NCBI RefSeq assembly: GCF_030770395.1
Contig: NZ_CP132480.1
Location: forward strand, 1,035,115-1,099,114
Length of the DNA stretch: 64,000 bases
Source of the DNA: Telluria beijingensis
Lineage (GTDB): Bacteria > Pseudomonadota > Gammaproteobacteria > Burkholderiales > Burkholderiaceae_D
Direction of reading: 5' to 3'
The first letter of the stretch is position 1. Every line of letters begins with the position of its first letter. Of this stretch, positions 34,560-44,757 are shown piece by piece. Made by a program: the position numbers and the translations under genes. A model generated the notes under the pieces. That model was not told the DNA's origin and made no database searches. It worked only from the letters and a program-made list of their open reading frames with translations.

Positions 34560-35776
34560 TGGCCTTCCAGATTCCCTTCAAGTTCTCCGGCACTGCCAGC
34601 GACGCGACCGTCGACGGCCGCAGCAAGCCGTCGAAGATGATGGACTACGACCAGCCGCTGGTCTGGGTGACCCTGCTGCTCATGCTGCTCGGGATGGTGA
34701 TGGTGTATTCGGCCTCGATCGCGCTGCCCGACTCGCCCAAGTTCCGCTACCTGGAAGACCGCAACGAATACTTCCTGTACCGCCAGGCGATGTACATCAT
34801 CGTCTCGATGGCCGCCGCGGCGGTGGTGTTCCGGATCCCGATCGCGGTCTGGCAAAAATATGCGCCGATGATGTTCATCGGCACCCTGGTGCTGCTGGTG
34901 CTGGTCCTGATTCCCGGCCTGGGCGTGTCGGTCAACGGCGCGCGGCGCTGGCTGTCGCTGAAGGTGATGAACCTGCAGCCGTCCGAGATCATGAAGATCG
35001 CGGTGGTGCTGTACGCCGCCGATTTCACCGTGCGCAAGCAGGAGTACATGCACAAGCTCACCAAGGGCTTCCTGCCCATGATGGCGGCGATCGGCCTGGT
35101 CGGCGCCTTGCTGCTGCTCGAGCCCGACCTGGGCGCCTTCGGCGTGATCGTCTGCATCGCGATGGGCATCCTGTTCCTCGGCGGGATCAATATCGTCTGG
35201 TTCGGCGGCATCGGCGCGCTGCTGGTGCTCATCTTCAGCACGATCATCGCGCTGTCGCCATTCCGCCGCGCGCGCATGTTCGCCTACCTCGACCCGTGGG
35301 AAGAAGGCAATGCGCTGGACAAGGCCTATCAATTGACGCACTCGCTGATCGCCTTCGGCCGCGGCGAATTCTTCGGCGTGGGCCTGGGCGCCTCGGTCGA
35401 GAAGCTGCACTACCTGCCGGAAGCGCATACCGACTTCATCATGGCGGTGATCGGCGAAGAGCTGGGCCTGGTCGGCGTGCTGGTGGTGGTCGCCATGTTC
35501 TACTGGCTGGTCAAGCGCGCCTTCGACATCGGGCGCCAGGCGATCGCGCTAGACCAGACCTTCGCCGGCCTGGCCGCGAAGGGCATCGGCATCTGGATCG
35601 GCGTGCAGACCTTCATCAATATGGGCGTGAACCTGGGCCTGCTGCCGACCAAGGGCCTGACCTTGCCCCTGATGAGCTTTGGCGGCTCCGGCGTCATGTT
35701 CAACTGCATCGGCCTGGCGATCCTGCTGCGGATCGACTACGAAAACCGGGTGCGCATGCGCGGAGGCCGCACATGA
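34559..35776 (+). CDS. ftsW: Septal peptidoglycan glycosyltransferase FtsW
   Basis: A 405-residue SEDS-family membrane protein with about ten TM segments that polymerises lipid II at the septum together with FtsI. SEDS hallmarks: VYSASIAL after TM1, [34 protein letters not shown] (with the catalytic Asp region), [18 protein letters not shown] and [15 protein letters not shown] is 5 bases from ATG 34559, which overlaps the murD stop by one base. Confidence 0.97.
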   Translation: MAFQIPFKFSGTASDATVDGRSKPSKMMDYDQPLVWVTLLLMLLGMVMVYSASIALPDSPKFRYLEDRNEYFLYRQAMYIIVSMAAAAVVFRIPIAVWQKYAPMMFIGTLVLLVLVLIPGLGVSVNGARRWLSLKVMNLQPSEIMKIAVVLYAADFTVRKQEYMHKLTKGFLPMMAAIGLVGALLLLEPDLGAFGVIVCIAMGILFLGGINIVWFGGIGALLVLIFSTIIALSPFRRARMFAYLDPWEEGNALDKAYQLTHSLIAFGRGEFFGVGLGASVEKLHYLPEAHTDFIMAVIGEELGLVGVLVVVAMFYWLVKRAFDIGRQAIALDQTFAGLAAKGIGIWIGVQTFINMGVNLGLLPTKGLTLPLMSFGGSGVMFNCIGLAILLRIDYENRVRMRGGRT

Positions 35777-36864
35777 CGACGCAAATGAGCAAGCGTTTGA
35801 TGATCATGGCGGCGGGAACGGGCGGCCACATCTTCCCCGGCATCGCGATCGCGCAGACCATGCGCGCGCGCGGCTGGGAGGTGAGCTGGCTCGGCACCGC
35901 CCACGGCATGGAGACCGACCTGGTGCCGAAGGCCGGCATCGACATGGACACGATCGATTTCGCCGGCCTGCGCGGCAAGGGCCTGGCCCATACCGTCAAG
36001 GGCGCGTTCAAGATGGCGGCCGCGTTCGCGACCTGCCGCCGCTACCTGGCCGCGCGCCGGCCCAGCGTGGTGCTGGGCATGGGCGGTTATGTGACGGTCC
36101 CGGGCGGCATGATGGCGCGCGCGCGCGGCGTGCCGCTGGCCCTGGTCAACGCCGACGCGGCGCTGCTGTTGTCGAACAAGACGCTGGCGCCGGTGGCCCA
36201 GCGCGTGCTGTTCGGCTTCCCGGCGGATTTCGGCAAGGCGGCAAACAAGGCGGTGGTTACCGGCAACCCGGTGCGCCAGCAGATCCTCGACCTGCCTCAG
36301 CCAGCCGAGCGCTTCGCCGGCCGCAGCGGTCCGTTGCGGGTGCTGGTGGTCGGCGGCAGCCTGGGGGCCAAGGTGCTGAACGACGGCGTGCCGGCGGCGC
36401 TCAAGCTGATCGACCCGGAACTGCGTCCGCTGGTCACCCACCAGTCGGGCAAGAAGAATATCGAGGCCTTGCGCGCCACTTATTTGCAGGCCGGTGTCAA
36501 CGCAAACGTGGTCGACTTCATTGATGACATGGCCGCGGCCTATGCCGAGGCCGACCTGGTGATCTGCCGCGCCGGCGCCATCACGGTGTCCGAGCTGACC
36601 GCGGCCGGCGTGGCCAGCGTGCTGGTGCCGTTCGTGGCCAGCACCACCAGCCACCAGCGCGACAACGCGGTGTGGATGGACGCGCAAGGCGCGGCGGTCC
36701 ACTTGCCGCAGGGCGAACTGAATCCGCAGCGGCTGCGCAGCCTGCTGCAAACGACGCGCGAACAGTGCCTGGCGATGGCGCAGGCGGCTCTCCGCGTGGG
36801 CAAGCGCGATGCCAACGAAGCGATCGCGCAGGAACTCGAAAAACTGGCAGGACAGAATCAATGA
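35773..36864 (+). CDS. murG: UDP-GlcNAc:lipid I GlcNAc transferase MurG
   Basis: A 363-residue GT28 glycosyltransferase on the inner membrane face that converts lipid I to lipid II. N-terminal [15 protein letters not shown] (glycine-rich lipid/diphosphate loop), [10 protein letters not shown], and the C-terminal UDP-GlcNAc site around [15 protein letters not shown] and [19 protein letters not shown] is 6 bases upstream of ATG 35773. Both ends overlap neighbours (ATGA). Confidence 0.97.
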   Translation: MTTQMSKRLMIMAAGTGGHIFPGIAIAQTMRARGWEVSWLGTAHGMETDLVPKAGIDMDTIDFAGLRGKGLAHTVKGAFKMAAAFATCRRYLAARRPSVVLGMGGYVTVPGGMMARARGVPLALVNADAALLLSNKTLAPVAQRVLFGFPADFGKAANKAVVTGNPVRQQILDLPQPAERFAGRSGPLRVLVVGGSLGAKVLNDGVPAALKLIDPELRPLVTHQSGKKNIEALRATYLQAGVNANVVDFIDDMAAAYAEADLVICRAGAITVSELTAAGVASVLVPFVASTTSHQRDNAVWMDAQGAAVHLPQGELNPQRLRSLLQTTREQCLAMAQAALRVGKRDANEAIAQELEKLAGQNQ

Positions 36865-38249
36865 AACACAAGATCAAGAACATCCACTTCGTCGGCATCG
36901 GCGGCAGCGGCATGAGCGGCATCGCCGAGGTGCTGCTCAATCTCGGCTATCAAGTGTCGGGCTCGGACCTGGGCAGCAATGCCGCCACCCAGCGCCTGGC
37001 CGGCCTGGGCGCCACCGTCCACCTGGGCCACCAGGCCGACAACGTGACGGGCGCCGACGTGGTCGTGACCTCGACCGCCGTCAACGAGGCGAACCCGGAA
37101 GTGATCGCCGCCCGCTCGAGCAAGATTCCTATTGTGCCGCGCGCGATCATGCTGGGTGAGTTGATGCGCCTGAAGCGCGGCATCGCGATTGCCGGCACCC
37201 ATGGCAAAACGACCACTACCAGCCTGGTGGCCTCGGTGCTGGCCGCCGGCGGCCTGGACCCGACGTTTGTGATCGGCGGGCGCCTGACGGCGGCCGGCGC
37301 CAACGCGGCCCTGGGCAGCGGCGAGTACATCGTGGCCGAAGCCGACGAGTCGGACGCCTCGTTCCTGAACCTGTCGCCGATGATCGAAGTGATCACCAAT
37401 ATCGATGCCGACCACATGGAAACCTATGAACACGACTTCGAGAAACTGAAGGCCGCGTTCGTGAACTTCACCCACCGCATGCCGTTCTATGGCCGCGCGA
37501 TGCTGTGCATCGACGACCCCCACGTGCGCTCGATCCTGCCGCAGGTGACCAAGCCGGTCACCACCTATGGTTTCTGCGAAGAGGCCGAAGTGCGCGCGCT
37601 GGACGCCTATGCCGAAGGCACGCAGATGCACTTCACCGTGCGCCAGGAAGGCTATCCGGACACGAAGTTCGTGCTGAACCAGCCCGGCATGCACAATGTA
37701 CTGAATGCCTGCTCGGCGATCGCGATCGCGCGCGAGATCGGCGTCGAGGATGCCGCCACCGCCCAGGGCCTGCTGGAATTCCGCGGCGTCGGCCGTCGCT
37801 TCACCCGCTATGGTGAAGTCGCGCTGGCCGCCGGCGGCAGCTTTACCCTGGTCGACGACTTCGGCCACCATCCGGTCGAGACCGAGGTGACCCTGGCCGC
37901 TGCCCGCGCGGCGTATCCGGGCCGGCGCCTGGTGCTGGCCTTCCAGCCGCACCGCTACAGCCGCACGCGCGACCTGTTCGAGGATTTCGTGAAAGTGCTG
38001 GCCACGCCCGACGTGCTGTTGCTGGGCGAGGTCTACCCGGCCGGCGAGGCGCCGATCGTGGCCGCCGACGGCCGCGCGCTGGCGCGCGCGCTGCGCACCG
38101 CCGGCAAGACCGAACCGATCTTCGTCGAGGCGATTGCCGACATGCCGGCCGCCATCCTGAACGTGGCGCGCGACGGCGACGTCGTGCTGACCATGGGCGC
38201 CGGCTCGATCAGCGGCGTTCCGAACCAACTGACCAATGTAAAGGCCTGA
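36861..38249 (+). CDS. murC: UDP-MurNAc:L-alanine ligase MurC
   Basis: A 462-residue Mur ligase that adds the first stem amino acid. [17 protein letters not shown] (Rossmann start), [14 protein letters not shown] (ATP loop, about 112-126), [10 protein letters not shown] and [16 protein letters not shown] 36861 overlaps the murG stop. With murD/E/F it gives the cluster the whole set of stem-peptide ligases. Confidence 0.97.
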   Translation: MKHKIKNIHFVGIGGSGMSGIAEVLLNLGYQVSGSDLGSNAATQRLAGLGATVHLGHQADNVTGADVVVTSTAVNEANPEVIAARSSKIPIVPRAIMLGELMRLKRGIAIAGTHGKTTTTSLVASVLAAGGLDPTFVIGGRLTAAGANAALGSGEYIVAEADESDASFLNLSPMIEVITNIDADHMETYEHDFEKLKAAFVNFTHRMPFYGRAMLCIDDPHVRSILPQVTKPVTTYGFCEEAEVRALDAYAEGTQMHFTVRQEGYPDTKFVLNQPGMHNVLNACSAIAIAREIGVEDAATAQGLLEFRGVGRRFTRYGEVALAAGGSFTLVDDFGHHPVETEVTLAAARAAYPGRRLVLAFQPHRYSRTRDLFEDFVKVLATPDVLLLGEVYPAGEAPIVAADGRALARALRTAGKTEPIFVEAIADMPAAILNVARDGDVVLTMGAGSISGVPNQLTNVKA

Positions 38250-38253
38250 TACC

Positions 38254-39225
38254 GTGACCACCACCCCAACTCTTGACGCAGCGGCTTTCGGCAAGGTCGG
38301 CGTGCTGTTCGGCGGACGTTCCGCCGAGCGCGAGATCTCGCTCATTTCGGGCTCCGGCGTCCTTGCCGCTCTCCAGGGCCGCGGCATCGACGCCCACGCC
38401 TTCGATCCGGGCACGCAAAGCCTGGCCGACCTGGCCGCGCAACACTTCGATCGCGTCTTCATCGCGCTGCACGGCCGCTACGGCGAAGACGGCAGCCTGC
38501 AGGGCGCCCTCGAACTGCTGGGCATTCCGTATACCGGCAGCGGCGTGATGGCGTCCAGCGTCGGCATGGACAAGATCACGACCAAGAAGATCTGGCTGCA
38601 GGAAAACGTGCCGACCCCGCGCTACCTGACCATCGATGCGGACACCGACCTCGATGCGGTGGTGGCCGAGCTGGGCCTGCCGCTGATCGTCAAGCCGCCG
38701 CTGGAAGGCTCGAGCATCGGCATCACCAAGGTCACCCAGGCCGACCAGCTGAAGGAAGCGGTGGCGCTGGTGACCGGCATGGACGAAGCCGTGCTGGCCG
38801 AGGAATTCGTCACCGGCCGTGAATTCACGGTCGCGGTGCTGGGGCAGGGCGCTGCCGCCCGCGCGCTGCCGATCGTCGAGATCGTGGCGCCCGAAGGCAA
38901 GTACGACTACCAGAACAAGTACTTTACCGACGATACGGTCTATCACTGCCCGGCTCCCTTGAGCGAGGAGCTGACCCACGAGATCCAGCGCCACGCGGTG
39001 AACGCCTACCGCGCGCTGGGTTGCGAGGGCTGGGGCCGGGTCGACGTGCTGGTGCGCGAGAGCGATATGCGTCCCTTCCTGCTGGAGGTGAACACCTCGC
39101 CCGGCATGACGACCCACTCGCTGGTGCCGATGGCGGCGCGCGCGGTCGGCATCGGCTACGAAGACCTGTGCGTCGAGATCCTGCGTTCGGCGCGGCTCAA
39201 GATGGGCCAGAAGGCAAAAGGATAA
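38254..39225 (+). CDS. ddl: D-alanine:D-alanine ligase
   Basis: A 323-residue ATP-grasp ligase making the dipeptide used by MurF. VLFGGRSAEREISLISG, ALHGRYGEDGSLQG, KPPLEGSSIGITKV, EEFVTGREFTV and EVNTSPGMTTHSL are all present. The short form and placement between murC and ftsQ match DdlB. The start is GTG 38254, 4 bases after the murC stop. Confidence 0.96.
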   Translation: MTTTPTLDAAAFGKVGVLFGGRSAEREISLISGSGVLAALQGRGIDAHAFDPGTQSLADLAAQHFDRVFIALHGRYGEDGSLQGALELLGIPYTGSGVMASSVGMDKITTKKIWLQENVPTPRYLTIDADTDLDAVVAELGLPLIVKPPLEGSSIGITKVTQADQLKEAVALVTGMDEAVLAEEFVTGREFTVAVLGQGAAARALPIVEIVAPEGKYDYQNKYFTDDTVYHCPAPLSEELTHEIQRHAVNAYRALGCEGWGRVDVLVRESDMRPFLLEVNTSPGMTTHSLVPMAARAVGIGYEDLCVEILRSARLKMGQKAKG

Positions 39226-39231
39226 CACCAG

Positions 39232-40071
39232 ATGTGGCATGACGTCCGGGCCCTCAACGCGACCGCCAGTTTCCTGACGGCGGTGACGGTGCTCGCCGCC
39301 TTGATCTCGGGCGTGTGGTGGCTGTCGCAGCGCCCGATGTTCGCGCTGGGATCGGTGACGGTGGAGAGCATGTACGGGATCGAGCTGAAACACGTGAACG
39401 AGCTCACGGTGCGCAACGGCGTGCTGGGCAAGATTCGCGGCAATTTCTTCACCGCCGACCTGGAACAGGTGCGCGCCACCTTCGAGACCGTGCCCTGGGT
39501 GCGTCGCGCCACGGTGCGCCGCGAATGGCCCAATGCGCTGGTGGTCGAGGTCGAGGAACACGAGGCCCTGGGCACCTGGGGAGAAGATGGCCGCCTGCTG
39601 TCGGTGAAGGGCGATGTGTTCACCGCCAACGTGGCCGAGACCGACGACGAGCTGGCGCTGCCGGCCTTCGACGGCCCGGCCGGCAGCGAGAAGGAAGTGC
39701 TGGCCCGCTTCAACGAATTGCGCACCGCGTTCGCGCAGGTGGAGCTGGTGCCGCAGGAGCTGTCGCTGTCCAGCCGGTATGCCTGGACCGTGAAGCTGGA
39801 CAACGGCATGAGCGTCGCACTGGGACGCGAGCAGGACCGCAACACGCTGCGGCGCCGCGTGCAGCGCCTGGTCGGCGTCTATCCGCAGCTGGTGGCCCGG
39901 CTGCAGGAAGGCCGTATCGACACCATCGATATGCGCTATCCGAACGGCCTGGCATTGTCGTCGGCGGCGCTCACGGTGCCGGCGGACGCAACGAAGCCGG
40001 TCAAGGCGGCCAAGAAGCCAAAAGAAGCAAACAAGAACGCAACACCCAATAAAACAACCAAGCAAATCTGA
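39232..40071 (+). CDS. ftsQ: Cell division protein FtsQ
   Basis: A 279-residue bitopic protein: short cytoplasmic part, TM at about 12-32, a POTRA domain (MFALGSVTVESMYGIELKHV onward) and a beta domain. It recruits FtsL/FtsB to the divisome. The C-terminal tail beyond residue 250 is Lys/Thr/Asn-rich and low complexity. AGGA lies 9 bases upstream of ATG 39232, and ddl ends 6 bases before. Confidence 0.93.
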   Translation: MWHDVRALNATASFLTAVTVLAALISGVWWLSQRPMFALGSVTVESMYGIELKHVNELTVRNGVLGKIRGNFFTADLEQVRATFETVPWVRRATVRREWPNALVVEVEEHEALGTWGEDGRLLSVKGDVFTANVAETDDELALPAFDGPAGSEKEVLARFNELRTAFAQVELVPQELSLSSRYAWTVKLDNGMSVALGREQDRNTLRRRVQRLVGVYPQLVARLQEGRIDTIDMRYPNGLALSSAALTVPADATKPVKAAKKPKEANKNATPNKTTKQI

Positions 40072-40085
40072 GCAGGCGAACAGCA

Positions 40086-41318
40086 ATGACAAAAGACGCG
40101 AAAAACCTGATCGTCGGCCTCGACATCGGCACCTCCAAGGTGGTGGCCGTGGTCGCCGAGGTGATGTCCGACGGACGCCACGAGGTGATCGGGCTGGGTC
40201 AGCACGAGTCGAAAGGATTGAAGAAGGGCGTGGTCGTCAATATCGAGGCCACCGTCGAATCGATCCAGCGCGCGCTCGAGGAAGCCGAGCTGATGGCGGA
40301 CTGCAAGATCCGCAACGTCTATGCTGGCATCGCCGGCAGCCATATCCGCTCGTTCAACTCGAGCGGGATGGTGGCGATCAAGGACAAGGAAGTGACGGCC
40401 ACCGACGTGGCGCGCGTGATCGAGACCGCCAAGGCGGTCAACATCCCGACCGACCAGCAATTGCTGCACACGGTGCCGCAGGAATTCATCGTCGACAACC
40501 AGGAAGACGTGCGCGAGCCGATCGGCATGAGCGGCATCCGCCTCGAAGTGCGGGTGCACATCGTCACCGGTGCGGTATCCGCGGTCCAGAATATTGTAAA
40601 GTGCGTGCGCCGTTGCGGGCTCGAGGTCTCGGACCTGATCCTGCAGCCGATGGCGTCCGCCGACGCGGTGCTGACCGTCGACGAGAAAGAACTGGGCGTG
40701 GTCCTGATCGACATCGGCGGCGGCACCACCGACATCGCGGTCTTCTCGGACGGCGCGATCCGCCACACGGCGGTGATCCCGATCGCGGGCGACCAGATCA
40801 CTAGTGACATCGCAATGGCCTTGCGCACGCCGACCGGCGAGGCGGAGGACATCAAGATCCGCTACGGCGTGGCCAAGCAGGTACTGGCCGATCCGGGCGA
40901 GACACTCGAAGTGCCAGGTCTCGGCGACCGCGGCCCACGCGCATTGTCGCGCCAGGCCCTTGCAGCCGTGATCGAGCCTCGGGTGGAAGAACTGTTCGCC
41001 ATGGTCCACCAGGCCGTGCGCGAATCGGGCTACGAAGGCGTGCTGTCCTCGGGCATCGTGCTGACGGGCGGCAGCTCGATCATGCCGGGCATGATCGAGA
41101 TGGCGGAAGACATCTTCCTCAAGCCCGCGCGCCTCGGCACGCCGGACTATCGCGGCCAGCTGGCCGACGTGGTGCGCAGCCCGCGCTATGCGACGGTGCT
41201 CGGCCTGCTGCTCGAAGCGAAGAAGCAGTACCTGCGCGGGCACATCGTCACGCGCCAGGACGGTTCGGTGAAAGCGGTCTGGCAGCGAATGAAGGAATGG
41301 ATAGCCGGGAATTTCTAA
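40086..41318 (+). CDS. ftsA: Cell division protein FtsA
   Basis: A 410-residue actin-like ATPase that anchors FtsZ to the membrane. Phosphate-1 LDIGTSKVVAVVAE, the 1C domain insert in place of actin domain 1B, phosphate-2 VVLIDIGGGTTDIAVF, adenosine motif VLTGGSSIMPGM, and the C-terminal amphipathic helix WQRMKEWIAGNF for membrane binding. It starts 14 bases after ftsQ. The 142-base gap to ftsZ holds a separate promoter. Confidence 0.97.
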   Translation: MTKDAKNLIVGLDIGTSKVVAVVAEVMSDGRHEVIGLGQHESKGLKKGVVVNIEATVESIQRALEEAELMADCKIRNVYAGIAGSHIRSFNSSGMVAIKDKEVTATDVARVIETAKAVNIPTDQQLLHTVPQEFIVDNQEDVREPIGMSGIRLEVRVHIVTGAVSAVQNIVKCVRRCGLEVSDLILQPMASADAVLTVDEKELGVVLIDIGGGTTDIAVFSDGAIRHTAVIPIAGDQITSDIAMALRTPTGEAEDIKIRYGVAKQVLADPGETLEVPGLGDRGPRALSRQALAAVIEPRVEELFAMVHQAVRESGYEGVLSSGIVLTGGSSIMPGMIEMAEDIFLKPARLGTPDYRGQLADVVRSPRYATVLGLLLEAKKQYLRGHIVTRQDGSVKAVWQRMKEWIAGNF

Positions 41319-41371
41319 GCTTTGGTAACAAATTCAATTGAAAAATTCGTCACGGGTACAAGGTTTTTAAA

Positions 41372-41377
41372 TACAAT
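41372..41377 (+). promoter_or_regulatory. -10 box of a probable ftsZ promoter
   Basis: TACAAT in an AT-rich run (TTTTTAAATACAATC) within the ftsA-ftsZ gap, the longest gap in the cluster. The -35 is poor. A start near 41384 would give a leader of about 75 nt, allowing ftsZ to be made above the level of the long operon. Confidence 0.5.
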
Positions 41378-41460
41378 CGCAGTTACCGGTTTGAGGCAGC
41401 GAACCAGCAACGCCAAGGCCTCTTCCCTGGAACCGCATTTTGAAAATTAGGGAGTTCATC

Positions 41461-42654
41461 ATGGAGTTCGATATGGTCGATAACGCAGCACTGGGAACCG
41501 TGATCAAGGTCGTTGGCGTCGGCGGCGCCGGCGGCAACGCGGTTCAGCACATGATCAATAAGGGTGTGTCCGGTGTCGAGTTCATCGCCGCAAACACGGA
41601 TGCGCAGGCCTTGGCTGTTTCGAGCGCCAACAACATCATCCAGATCGGCGACTCGGGCCTCGGCGCCGGGATGCGTCCCGACGTCGGCCGCCAGCTCGCC
41701 GAGCAGTCGCGCTCGCGCATCGAGGATGCGCTGCGCGGCGCGCACATGGTCTTCATCGCCGCCGGCATGGGCGGCGGCACCGGCACCGGCGCCGCGCCGA
41801 TCGTGGCCGAAGTGGCCAAGACCATGGGCGCCCTGACCGTGGCCGTCGTCTCCAAGCCATTCTCGTACGAAGGCCAGAAGTGCATGGACGTGGCCGAGGA
41901 AGGCCTCGAAGAACTGACCAAGCACGTGGACTCCCTGATCGTCATCCTCAACGAAAAGCTCGAGGACATCTACGAAGACGAAACGATGCTCGACTGGATG
42001 AAGCACGCCGACGATGTCCTGAACAACGCGGTGGCCGGCATCGCCGAGATCATCAACGTGCCGGGCCACATCAACGTCGACTTCAACGACGTCAAGACGA
42101 TCATGGGCGAGCAGGGCAAGGCCATGATGGGCACCGCGACCGCCGCCGGCGTCGACCGCGCGCGCATCGCCGCCGAACAGGCCGTGGCGTCGCCGCTGCT
42201 GGACGGCATCGACCTGTCGGGCGCCAAGGGCGTGCTGGTCAACGTGACCGCCAGCCGCGGCCTGAAAGGTAAGGAGATCAAGGAAGTCATGGCCGCCGTG
42301 CGCGCCTTCGCGGCGCCGGACGCCTCGATCGCCCAGGGCATCGCCTACGACGACGCAATGGGCGACGAGATCCGCGTGACCGTGGTCGCGACGGGCCTGG
42401 GCAAGAACAAGAAGTCGATCCAGCTGGTCCAGCCGCAGCAGCGCACCGGCACCTATGACGTGCCGGTGATGCAGGGCGCCGCGGCCGTGGCCGGCGGCCT
42501 GACCGCGGGCAAGGCCAGCGCCGACGCCCTGGGCGGCATGAAGCAGCACAATGTGTGGCGCCGCGAGCAGGCGTCGGAGCAGGTGCAGGCGATGCAGCGC
42601 AACGGCGTCGAGACCTACGATATTCCGGCGTTCCTGCGCAAGCAGGCCGATTGA
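41461..42654 (+). CDS. ftsZ: Cell division GTPase FtsZ
   Basis: A 397-residue tubulin-like GTPase that forms the Z ring. VVGVGGAGGNAVQHM, the tubulin signature GMGGGTGTGAAP (about 102-113), NVDFNDVKTIM (T7 loop), then a linker and the conserved tail YDIPAFLRKQAD that binds FtsA and other partners. AGGGAG is 6 bases before ATG 41461; an upstream ATG at 41440 lies before that site. A terminator follows. Confidence 0.98.
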   Translation: MEFDMVDNAALGTVIKVVGVGGAGGNAVQHMINKGVSGVEFIAANTDAQALAVSSANNIIQIGDSGLGAGMRPDVGRQLAEQSRSRIEDALRGAHMVFIAAGMGGGTGTGAAPIVAEVAKTMGALTVAVVSKPFSYEGQKCMDVAEEGLEELTKHVDSLIVILNEKLEDIYEDETMLDWMKHADDVLNNAVAGIAEIINVPGHINVDFNDVKTIMGEQGKAMMGTATAAGVDRARIAAEQAVASPLLDGIDLSGAKGVLVNVTASRGLKGKEIKEVMAAVRAFAAPDASIAQGIAYDDAMGDEIRVTVVATGLGKNKKSIQLVQPQQRTGTYDVPVMQGAAAVAGGLTAGKASADALGGMKQHNVWRREQASEQVQAMQRNGVETYDIPAFLRKQAD

Positions 42655-42678
42655 TTCGGCGCCGTCGTCGCAATGAAG

Positions 42679-42702
42679 AGGCCAGCGCAAGCTGGCCTTT
42701 TT
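42679..42702 (+). terminator. Rho-independent terminator after ftsZ
   Basis: Stem AGGCCAGC / GCTGGCCT with a GCAA loop and a run of T (42698-42702). It closes the dcw transcription unit. Confidence 0.9.
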
Positions 42703-42776
42703 GCTTCCGTGGCCAGCACGCCCGACCCGGATCGGCGATAATGGCAAGATTCACAAAACATCAACAGGAGCACAGC

Positions 42777-43280
42777 ATGACCATCCAGATCGGCGACCGC
42801 CTGCCGGAAGGCACCCTCGCGGAATTCATCGAAAACGAGACCGAAGGCTGCAGCCTGGGTCCGAACACCTTCCAGGTGGCGGATCTGGCGAAGGGCAGGA
42901 AGATCGTGATCTTCGGCCTGCCGGGCGCCTTCACCCCGGGCTGTTCGGTGCAGCACGTGCCGGGCTTCGTCAAGCACGCCGATGCGATCAAGGCCAAGGG
43001 CGTCGACGAAATCTGGTGCATCTCGGTCAACGACGCCTTCGTGATGGGCGCCTGGGGCCGCGACCAGAAAGCCACCGGCATCGTACGCATGATGGCCGAC
43101 GGTAACGCCACCTTCACCAAGGCCCTGGGCCTGGACAACGATTTCTCGGCCCACGGCATGGGTACGCGCTCGAAGCGCTATGCGATGCTGGTCGAGGATG
43201 GCGTGGTCAAGACGCTGGACATCGACGCCAAGGGCATCGACGCCTCGAGCGCCGAATCGATGCTGCAGAAACTCGGCTGA
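42777..43280 (+). CDS. Peroxiredoxin (Prx5/AhpC-TSA-like)
   Basis: A 167-residue Prx5-type peroxiredoxin. Peroxidatic Cys56 lies in LPGAFTPGCSVQHVPGF; a second cysteine in DEIWCISVND may resolve it. The Prx5 group uses glutathione/glutaredoxin or thioredoxin to reduce peroxides in the cytoplasm. GGAG is 8 bases upstream of ATG 42777, and GATAAT (42737-42742) may be its -10. It sits between ftsZ and lpxC, which are adjacent in many relatives. Confidence 0.93.
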   Translation: MTIQIGDRLPEGTLAEFIENETEGCSLGPNTFQVADLAKGRKIVIFGLPGAFTPGCSVQHVPGFVKHADAIKAKGVDEIWCISVNDAFVMGAWGRDQKATGIVRMMADGNATFTKALGLDNDFSAHGMGTRSKRYAMLVEDGVVKTLDIDAKGIDASSAESMLQKLG

Positions 43281-43306
43281 TTCCCCAACCAGCCAGCACC
43301 CTGTAA

Positions 43307-43328
43307 AAACGGCGCCGCGGCGCCGTTT
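43307..43328 (+). terminator. Possible terminator after the peroxiredoxin gene
   Basis: A perfect 10-bp stem AAACGGCGCC / GGCGCCGTTT with a two-base gap, but only three T follow and the next gene starts 8 bases later. It may be a weak terminator or mask the next start. Confidence 0.5.
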
Positions 43329-43335
43329 CCTGCTT

Positions 43336-43785
43336 ATGATCATCAACACCGAAACCCCCGACCAGCCCGAAGTGCGGGCCATGCTGGCAAGGCTGGACGC
43401 CTATTGCGCGTCGCTGTATCCGGCCGAGAGCAACCACCTGATGGACATCGATGCGCTGCTGGCCGGCGACGTGCTGTTCCTGGTGGCGCGCGATATCGAT
43501 GGCGCGGCGGTCGGCTGCGCGGCCCTGGCCAACCGCGGCGCCTACGGCGAAGTGAAACGCATGTACGTGGACGAGGCGCGCCGCGGCCTGGGCACGGGGC
43601 GCAAGCTGCTGGATCACCTGGCGATGTTCGCGCGCATGTCGGGCTTGCCCGAGCTGAAGCTCGAAACCGGCATCCACCAGCCGGCCGCGATCGCGCTGTA
43701 CGAGCGCTTCGGCTTCGGCCGCTGCGAGCCGTTCGGCGACTACCGGGCCGATCCCCTGAGCCTGTTCATGGAAAAACGCCTGTGA
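43336..43785 (+). CDS. GNAT-family N-acetyltransferase
   Basis: A 149-residue GNAT fold. The acetyl-CoA loop RRGLGTGRKLLDHL follows strand VKRMYVDE; IALYERFGFGRCEPFGDY closes the fold. Substrate unknown. No Shine-Dalgarno site is seen at ATG 43336, and the hairpin just upstream may limit initiation. The stop overlaps the next start (GTGA), so it is coupled to the transporter gene. Confidence 0.85.
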   Translation: MIINTETPDQPEVRAMLARLDAYCASLYPAESNHLMDIDALLAGDVLFLVARDIDGAAVGCAALANRGAYGEVKRMYVDEARRGLGTGRKLLDHLAMFARMSGLPELKLETGIHQPAAIALYERFGFGRCEPFGDYRADPLSLFMEKRL

Positions 43786-44663
43786 CAGCGCGCGGCCGCA
43801 ACCTGGCCAGCATCTACGCGATGCTGCTCGCCGTCTTCATGTTCGCCCTGATGGACACGGCGATGAAGCTGCTGGCAGAGCGCTATCCGGCGCTGCAGGT
43901 GGCGGCGCTGCGCGCCATCTGCTCGCTGCCGCTGATCGCCGCCTACGTGGCCTGGCGCGGCGCGTTCACCGGCATCTTCCGGGTGCGCTGGCCGATGCAC
44001 TTCCTGCGCGGGGTGCTCGGGATCGCGATGCTGGCCCTGTTCGCCTTCGGCCTCAAGTCGCTGTCGCTGGCCGAGGCCTATTCGATCTTCTTCATCGCTC
44101 CGGCGCTGATCACGGCGCTGTCGATGTTCCTGCTGAAGGAGCGCGTCAACCTGGCGCGCTGGCTGGCCATCGGCGTGGGGCTGGTCGGCGTGCTGGTGGT
44201 GCTGCGCCCGAGCGGCGCCGGCTTCCTCACCGTCGGCGGCCTGGCGGTGCTGGCCGCGGCGAGCTGCTACGCCTTCTCGGCGATCACGGTGCGGGTGCTG
44301 GCGCGCAGCGACCGCAACGAGCACACGGTGTTCTGGCTGATCGTGATGATCGCGCTCGGCGCCGGCCTGCTGGCGGCCCCGGACTGGGTCCCGATCCCGG
44401 CCACCGAGATCCCGCTGCTGTGCGCACTGGCGGTGACGGGCTTCATCGGCCAGCTGGCGATCACCGAGGCGTTCTCGCGCGGCGAGGCGTCGAGCGTGGC
44501 GCCATTCGAGTATTCGGCCCTGGCATGGGGCGTGGGCCTGGACTGGCTGCTGTGGCGCGCGCTGCCCGACGGCTGGACGATGGTCGGCGCGGCCATCATC
44601 ATCGGCAGCGGCCTGTACCTGATCCGCCACGAAAAAGACCACGTCGAAGCGGAACATCCCTAA
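43782..44663 (+). CDS. DMT-family (EamA) transporter
   Basis: A 293-residue inner-membrane protein with about ten TM segments in two EamA repeats; the first repeat carries LSLAEAYSIFFIAPALIT and the second GEASSVAPFEYSALAWG. Such carriers export metabolites or amino acids by a drug/metabolite transporter mechanism. The start is GTG 43782, overlapping the GNAT stop. Pairing with an acetyltransferase hints at joint handling of one compound, which is inference. Confidence 0.85.
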   Translation: MTARGRNLASIYAMLLAVFMFALMDTAMKLLAERYPALQVAALRAICSLPLIAAYVAWRGAFTGIFRVRWPMHFLRGVLGIAMLALFAFGLKSLSLAEAYSIFFIAPALITALSMFLLKERVNLARWLAIGVGLVGVLVVLRPSGAGFLTVGGLAVLAAASCYAFSAITVRVLARSDRNEHTVFWLIVMIALGAGLLAAPDWVPIPATEIPLLCALAVTGFIGQLAITEAFSRGEASSVAPFEYSALAWGVGLDWLLWRALPDGWTMVGAAIIIGSGLYLIRHEKDHVEAEHP

Positions 44664-44745
44664 GCAGGTCGATACGATTGTCGCCTGCTTGCCACCCCGG
44701 CCCCGCCAATCGAGGGGGGCGGCAGCGTCCGCGTAAACGCTGGGC

Positions 44746-44751
44746 TATAAT
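44746..44751 (+). promoter_or_regulatory. -10 box of lpxC, placed for a leaderless transcript
   Basis: A perfect TATAAT ends 6 bases before the ATG of lpxC, so transcription should start at or within a base of the A of the start codon. No -35 of quality and no ribosome site are visible. Confidence 0.65.
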
Positions 44752-44757
44752 CGGCGC

